The notes under the pieces are model-generated. The model ran no database searches. It was not told where the DNA came from and was given only the letters and a program-made list of their open reading frames with translations. Both the position numbers and the translations under genes were made by a program. A stretch of 64,000 nt of DNA, from assembly GCF_016650035.1 (NCBI RefSeq), contig NZ_JAENWM010000001.1, positions 62,001 to 126,000 of the forward strand. The letters are read 5' to 3'. Shown here one piece after another: positions 58,783 to 64,000 of the stretch. This DNA comes from Clostridium sp. (GTDB lineage: Bacteria > Bacillota > Clostridia > Clostridiales > Clostridiaceae). Positions within the stretch are counted from its first letter, which is position 1, and each line of letters starts with the position of its first letter.

Positions 58783-60003
58783 ATGGAAAATGTATATGAT
58801 ATACTTTTAGAGCGAGGATACATAAAACAAGTTACTCATGAAGAGGAAATGAGGAAAATATTTGAAACAGAAAAGGTAACATTTTATATAGGTTTTGACC
58901 CGACTGCAGATAGTTTACATATTGGCCATTTTATTGCTATGATGTTTATGGCACATATGCAAAGGGCAGGTCATAGACCCATAGCTCTAGTTGGTGGTGG
59001 GACTGCAATGATAGGTGATCCATCAGGTAAAACAGATATGAGAAAAATGCTTTCAAAAGAAGAAATTGATTATAATATATCCTGCATTAAAAAACAGCTT
59101 TCAAAACTTGTAGATTTCAGTGATGGTAAAGCTATTCTAGAAAACAATGCTGATTGGCTTTTAAACTTAAATTATGTGGATTTTATTAGAGATATTGGGG
59201 TGCATTTTTCAGTAAACAGGATGCTTACGGCTGAGTGTTTTAAACAGAGATTAGAAAAAGGGTTGTCTTTCTTTGAGTTTAATTATATGCTTATGCAAGG
59301 ATATGATTTTTTAGTGTTAAATCAAAAGCATGGATGTACTATGCAACTCGGCGGAGATGACCAATGGTCTAATATAATTGCTGGTATGGAGCTTATACGA
59401 AGAAAAGAAAGTAAACCTGCTTATGGTATGACCTGCGGCCTACTTACTAACAGCGAAGGCAAGAAGATGGGTAAAACGGAAAATGGTGCTCTGTGGCTTG
59501 ATGCGAATAAGACATCTCCCTATGATTTTTACCAATACTGGAGAAATGTTGCAGACTCAGATGTGGAAAAATGTTTATGCTTACTTACTTTTGTAGAGAT
59601 GGATGAGATTAGACGATTGTGTGCTTTTAAGGATGAAAAAATTAATGATGCTAAAACTGTTTTAGCTTTTGAAGTTACGAAACTTATCCACGGAGAAGAA
59701 GAAGCTATTAAGGCGCGATCTGCATCAGAAGCATTATTTGGTGGTGGGGTTAACATGAGTGACGTTCCTACCATATCAATACCAGTAGATATGAAGAATG
59801 CTCAGTTAATGGATATATTAGTGCATACTAAAGTGGTACCTTCAAAAGCGGAAGCTAGAAGGCTAATTGAGCAAGGTGGATTAACAATTAATGATAAAAA
59901 GATAGAGGATAAAAATGCAACACTTTTAGAAGAATATTTTAAAGAAGGCAGTGTACTTATTAAAAGAGGAAAGAAAAAATACTATTCTTTAATTATAAAG
60001 TAG
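58783..60003 (+). CDS. tyrS: tyrosyl-tRNA synthetase
   Basis: [44 protein letters not shown]4-like C-terminus. Confidence 0.95.
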   Translation: MENVYDILLERGYIKQVTHEEEMRKIFETEKVTFYIGFDPTADSLHIGHFIAMMFMAHMQRAGHRPIALVGGGTAMIGDPSGKTDMRKMLSKEEIDYNISCIKKQLSKLVDFSDGKAILENNADWLLNLNYVDFIRDIGVHFSVNRMLTAECFKQRLEKGLSFFEFNYMLMQGYDFLVLNQKHGCTMQLGGDDQWSNIIAGMELIRRKESKPAYGMTCGLLTNSEGKKMGKTENGALWLDANKTSPYDFYQYWRNVADSDVEKCLCLLTFVEMDEIRRLCAFKDEKINDAKTVLAFEVTKLIHGEEEAIKARSASEALFGGGVNMSDVPTISIPVDMKNAQLMDILVHTKVVPSKAEARRLIEQGGLTINDKKIEDKNATLLEEYFKEGSVLIKRGKKKYYSLIIK

Positions 60004-60026
60004 GAATATAATAGAGCAATAATATA

Positions 60027-60083
60027 TTCAATAGAAAAAGCTAAAATTTATTTTAGCTTTTTCTATTGAATTTTTTTTTTTTC
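60027..60083. terminator. long-stem terminator after tyrS
   Basis: perfect 21-bp stem TTCAATAGAAAAAGCTAAAAT-TT-ATTTTAGCTTTTTCTATTGAA followed by T12. Confidence 0.9.
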
Positions 60084-60123
60084 ATACGATAATAAAGTAT
60101 GAAAGTCAAATGGGAGGTGTCTT

Positions 60124-61680
60124 ATGTCAGTAATTAGCAATATTGCTATTTTACAAAATGCACAAGATAAAAAAACTTTTAGTAAAATATCCTTTGAAGA
60201 AGGCGAAAAGTTCAATGCAAAAATAGTAAGCATAGACCTGCAAAATGGAGAAGTTAATTTAAAATTATCAGATGGATGGCAATTTGCAGCTAAGCTGGAT
60301 AAGCCACTAGAACAAGATAACGGTAGTGGTATGCTTAAATTTGTTGTTGAAGGATTTGAAGATAGTAAGCTTAAAGTAAGATTATTATCTGATGATAAAC
60401 AAGTTAAAGTTGTTGAAAGAGAAAAATTTACCATGGAAAAAGTTTTAGTTAATGACAAAAGTGATATCTTGCTTTTTGAAAAAATGATAAAACATGATAT
60501 GCCATTAACTAAAGATAATATAATAGATATAAAAAATTTAGTCCATTTCAAAGAGAAAATTTCTTTTAATTCTGAAAAAGAGGAGATTTTTATTGATAAG
60601 TTTCTTGATAGTAGAAATATTGACACGAGTAGCGAAAAGGCAAATGAAATAACAAAAACCTTAAAGGGCTTTTTTGGGGCTTTAAAGAATTTAGACATCG
60701 ATGAAATATTATTATTTAAAGAGAATAATATAGAAATTACTAAAGGGAATTTGGAGAGCTTTGTAAAACTATTTAAAGGAGAATCAGCCATTTATAACAA
60801 TTTTAAAGATATTAGTAACTTTCTTTCAAATAGTGATATAATTAAAAATATGTTGGAAAATATTGAGCCCTCTTTAAAAAATCAGAATGAAAAGATTGAA
60901 GATTTAAAGCCAAAGGAAAATGAGAAGATTCCTCTAAATGAACTTCATAAAGATGTTATTAATGAAGTGGATACAGCAAATAAAAATGCTGTAAGTAATA
61001 AAATTCATGGATATGGTAAAAATAATTCTCTTAATGATATTATTAATATGATAAAAAAAGAATTAAATGTTCAAGATATTGATAGAGGAACAATAAACAA
61101 TATTGAAAACGATATAGAGAAGTTAACGACAGATTTTATTATTAAAGAGCAAATTAAACTTAAAACCGATGAGATTAAAGATATAGTTAAAGTTCTTATT
61201 GAAAGCAAACAAAATCTAAAATCTGAGTCTTATCAAAAAGTTATGGATATGTTTGGTCAAAAGTTTAATGATATAAAAATGTTTAATTCTATTTCAGAAC
61301 AATATTATTATTTGGACTTACCTATAAATATTAAAGAAAATGAATATCAATGTAAATTGATTATTAAAGATGACAGAAAAAAAGGTAAAAAAATTGATGG
61401 TAAAAATGTGAAAATTGCTACTAGAGTAAAAACAATAAATATGGGAACTGTGGATGCATATATTAAAATTAACAATAATAATATGAATATTGACATAAAT
61501 TGTGATGAATTTTGGGTTAGTGTTTTTGAACTTGGTAAAGAAAAATTAATGAAAAATTTATCTACTCTAAATTATAGGGTTAACATTGATGTAAGTAAGA
61601 AGGATAACGAGTTTACACTGACTAATATCAGAGAATTTTTTGATGATAGGAGTTTTAATACAATAGATATAAAGGTATAA
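60124..61680 (+). CDS. large protein, FliK/YlqG-like by context
   Basis: 518 aa; followed by an FlhB C-terminal-domain homologue; assignment from context and a weak C-terminal pattern. Confidence 0.5.
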   Translation: MSVISNIAILQNAQDKKTFSKISFEEGEKFNAKIVSIDLQNGEVNLKLSDGWQFAAKLDKPLEQDNGSGMLKFVVEGFEDSKLKVRLLSDDKQVKVVEREKFTMEKVLVNDKSDILLFEKMIKHDMPLTKDNIIDIKNLVHFKEKISFNSEKEEIFIDKFLDSRNIDTSSEKANEITKTLKGFFGALKNLDIDEILLFKENNIEITKGNLESFVKLFKGESAIYNNFKDISNFLSNSDIIKNMLENIEPSLKNQNEKIEDLKPKENEKIPLNELHKDVINEVDTANKNAVSNKIHGYGKNNSLNDIINMIKKELNVQDIDRGTINNIENDIEKLTTDFIIKEQIKLKTDEIKDIVKVLIESKQNLKSESYQKVMDMFGQKFNDIKMFNSISEQYYYLDLPINIKENEYQCKLIIKDDRKKGKKIDGKNVKIATRVKTINMGTVDAYIKINNNNMNIDINCDEFWVSVFELGKEKLMKNLSTLNYRVNIDVSKKDNEFTLTNIREFFDDRSFNTIDIKV

Positions 61681-61734
61681 TAGGATTGCGCTATTTTAAA
61701 GTTGTAATTTTGAACACTAATGAGGTGCATTAAA

Positions 61735-62001
61735 ATGAAAAAATTAAAAAAAGCTGCTGCAATAAAATATGTAAAGGGGTATGATGTGCCTATAGTAACA
61801 GCAGCTGGAATAGGGTATATAGCAGATAAAATTCTACAGAAGGCTGAAGAGAGTAATGTGGCTATAGTGCAAAACGATGAATTAGCTAATTTACTTTTAA
61901 ATGTTGATGTGGGATCAGAAATACCTCTAGAATTATATGATGCAATAGCAAAGGTTATTGCTTATGTAATGGATACAGATGCATTAATGAAAAAACACTA
62001 G
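61735..62001 (+). CDS. FlhB C-terminal-domain homologue (EscU/YscU/YlqH type)
   Basis: AAAIKYVKGYDVPIVTAAGIGYIADKILQKAEESNVAIVQNDELANLLLNVDVGSEIPLELYDAIAKVIAYVM. Confidence 0.88.
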   Translation: MKKLKKAAAIKYVKGYDVPIVTAAGIGYIADKILQKAEESNVAIVQNDELANLLLNVDVGSEIPLELYDAIAKVIAYVMDTDALMKKH

Positions 62002-62024
62002 AATGTTAAAAAAGGAGATATAAT

Positions 62025-62714
62025 ATGGCGTTATGGGCAATATCTGATCTTCATTTAGCTATAAATTCAAATAAACCAATGGATATATTTGGATATAAAT
62101 GGAATAACCATCAAGAAAAAATAAAAAAAAATTGGCTTAGTAAGATTTCTTCAAAGGACACTGTACTAATTGCAGGGGACATTTCTTGGTCTATGAATAT
62201 TTCTGAGGGGAATGAGGATTTAGAATGGATTCATAATCTACCAGGCACAAAAATACTTATTAAAGGAAATCATGACTATTGGTGGAATAGTATCACAAAG
62301 CTTAATACTCTTTATGATGATATGGATTTTATACAAAATAACTCTTTTAACTATAATGATTATGCTATATGTGGAACCCGTGGTTGGAACTGTCCTGGTA
62401 GTGCAAAATTTTCGACTCATGATGAAAAAATATATGATAGAGAACTGATAAGGCTCCGAATTTCATTAGATGATGCAGTGAAAAGTGGATATAATAAATT
62501 TATTGTAATGCTTCATTATCCACCTACTAATGATAGTTTTGAAGAAACTAAACTTATAAGGTTAATAAAAGAATATAAGGTGGAAAAGGTAATATATGGA
62601 CACTTGCATGGAGCATCTTTAAATAGGTTGTATGAAGGAAATATAGAGGGGGTAGAGTATATAGTAACCTCTTGTGATTATTTGGACTTTGATCCACTGA
62701 AAATATTAGATTAA
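62025..62714 (+). CDS. metallophosphoesterase
   Basis: ISDLHLA, IAGDISW, IKGNHDYWW, VIYGHLHG. Confidence 0.93.
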   Translation: MALWAISDLHLAINSNKPMDIFGYKWNNHQEKIKKNWLSKISSKDTVLIAGDISWSMNISEGNEDLEWIHNLPGTKILIKGNHDYWWNSITKLNTLYDDMDFIQNNSFNYNDYAICGTRGWNCPGSAKFSTHDEKIYDRELIRLRISLDDAVKSGYNKFIVMLHYPPTNDSFEETKLIRLIKEYKVEKVIYGHLHGASLNRLYEGNIEGVEYIVTSCDYLDFDPLKILD

Positions 62715-62753
62715 TATTATTAAAAATTAAATTTTATATAAAGGACTGAGGAT

Positions 62754-63545
62754 ATGGCAATAAGAGAGTGGAAGAGATTTTTAATCCCTTATGAACAGGC
62801 AGTAGAAGAATTGAAAGTGAAATTCAGAAGCATAAGGAGAGAGTATAGACATAAAAATGACTATTCACCTATAGAGTTTGTTACCGGAAGGGTTAAAGAA
62901 ATATCTAGTATCCTTGAAAAAGCTAGTAAATTTTCTATACCTCTACAGAGAATTGAGTTTGAGATGGAAGACATTGCAGGTATAAGAATAATGTGTCAGT
63001 TTGTAGATGACATTGATAAGGTGGTAAATTTAATTCGTCAAAGACGTGATATGCAGATAGTTTATGAAAAAGATTATGTTGCAAATGTAAAAGGTAGCGG
63101 TTATAGAAGTTATCATATGATTATAAAATATCCTGTGAACTTATCTGATGGTCAAAAGGAAATACTAGCGGAGTTTCAAATTAGAACTTTGGCAATGAAT
63201 TTTTGGGCTACAGTTGAGCATTCTCTGAATTATAAATATAAACATGATATACCAGAGAATATAAGGGCGAAACTTAAGAGCGCTGCGGATGCGGCTTTTC
63301 AGTTAGATCAGCAGATGTTAGAAATTAAAGATGAAATCAAAGATGCACAAAAATTGTTTGAGGTAAAATCTAATTTGGTATCGGATATAATGAATAATAT
63401 TATTATGCTTTCTTCTCTCGGGAAATTAACTGATGCAACTAGATATAGAGATCAATTAAATAAGCTAGTAGAAGAAGGAGAAGTTTTTGAGCTTAGTAGT
63501 CTGCTTAAAGCAACGCAAAAAACATTAGATATGTACGGAGCTTAA
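62754..63545 (+). CDS. small alarmone synthetase (RelQ/YjbM-like GTP pyrophosphokinase)
   Basis: FVTGRVKEISSILEKA; DIAGIRIMCQFVDDI; VKGSGYRSYHMII; EFQIRTLAMNFWATVEHSLNYKYK. Confidence 0.92.
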   Translation: MAIREWKRFLIPYEQAVEELKVKFRSIRREYRHKNDYSPIEFVTGRVKEISSILEKASKFSIPLQRIEFEMEDIAGIRIMCQFVDDIDKVVNLIRQRRDMQIVYEKDYVANVKGSGYRSYHMIIKYPVNLSDGQKEILAEFQIRTLAMNFWATVEHSLNYKYKHDIPENIRAKLKSAADAAFQLDQQMLEIKDEIKDAQKLFEVKSNLVSDIMNNIIMLSSLGKLTDATRYRDQLNKLVEEGEVFELSSLLKATQKTLDMYGA

Positions 63546-63569
63546 TTAGGTAATACAGTCTTAAATACA

Positions 63570-63617
63570 AAAAGGATAGTAGAGTATTCAATAAAAAAAC
63601 TCTACTATCCTTTTGTA
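63570..63617. terminator. bidirectional terminator
   Basis: AAAAGGATAGTAGAGT...ACTCTACTATCCTTTT. Confidence 0.85.
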
Positions 63618-63627
63618 ATAAAATTTA

Positions 63628-64000
63628 TTAAACTACTATATTAACTAGTCGTCCTTTAATTACAATAACCTTGCGCACAGTTTTACCGTTTAGGGCAGCA
63701 ATTATTGTTTCATCTTTGAGAGAAACTTCTTTTATACCTTCTTCATCTAAATCTGAAGATACGTTTATTTTAGATTTTATTTTTCCGTTTACTTGAAGAG
63801 CTATTTCTATTTCATCTTTGATTAGAGCGTCTTTATCAAATTCAGGCCAGCTTTGATTAAATATGGAGTACCCCATACCTAAGGTTTCCCATTTTTCTTC
63901 CGCAAAGTGAGGGGCAAAAGGAGCGAGAAGTTTAAGGTAATCCACAAGTACTTCTTTTAAGAATTTTTTATTTTTAATTTCTTCAGTAGCATATTTTGAA
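63628..64000 (-). CDS. leuS: leucyl-tRNA synthetase, C-terminal part (continues beyond window)
   Basis: LKLLAPFAPHFAEEKWETLG...IALQVNGKIKSKINV...VRKVIVIKGRLVNIVV*. Confidence 0.92.
   Translation of the reverse strand, partial: SKYATEEIKNKKFLKEVLVDYLKLLAPFAPHFAEEKWETLGMGYSIFNQSWPEFDKDALIKDEIEIALQVNGKIKSKINVSSDLDEEGIKEVSLKDETIIAALNGKTVRKVIVIKGRLVNIVV

Noticed and set aside
60063-60791. 242-aa minus-strand ORF antisense to the FliK-like gene
   Set aside because: Ser/Leu/Phe-rich composition typical of the antisense of an AT-rich coding frame; it lies almost entirely inside the well-supported plus-strand CDS and has no recognisable domain.
1-64000. CRISPR array, prophage or complete insertion sequence
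   Set aside because: No regularly spaced identical repeats, no phage structural genes and no transposase/integrase ORF were seen in the window.

Overview
Low-GC Firmicute chromosome segment, very likely a spore-forming Clostridium (inferred from the gerA/gerB/gerC genes, T-box leaders, HelD, dipeptide epimerase and overall codon style). Most of the window is housekeeping or metabolic. It contains: a pirin/flavin-reductase/MarR/DsbA-like stress cluster with decaying genes; two cupin genes; an L,D-transpeptidase; rsuA; signal peptidase I; an OPT transporter with an orphan PqqD; pepV; a dipeptide epimerase; helD; a sigma-54 activator next to a cysteine-desulfidase-like gene; a probable 6S RNA; a 22-aa-repeat protein/MoxR AAA+/VWA-metallopeptidase triad; truA; lysC-lysA under a lysine riboswitch; a cassette-like region; a CDF transporter; an M18 aminopeptidase; a 2879-aa cyclic beta-glucan synthase; desulfoferrodoxin; T-box-controlled trpS and tyrS; prfC; divergent germination receptor genes; a FliK-like/FlhB-tail pair; a RelQ-like synthetase; and the 3' end of leuS. 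Less ordinary signals: (1) three attC-like imperfect palindromes flanking small orphan genes at 33.9-35.7 kb; (2) a foldback repeat family with copies at 18.5 kb and inside the trpS leader at 48.6 kb; (3) several genes broken by single-base changes that are all explicable as G>T; (4) very long palindromes that embed stop codons; (5) a good GG-N10-GC promoter for the cysteine-desulfidase-like gene; (6) the repeat-protein/MoxR/VWA triad. All calls come from reading the sequence by eye; no database search was run.
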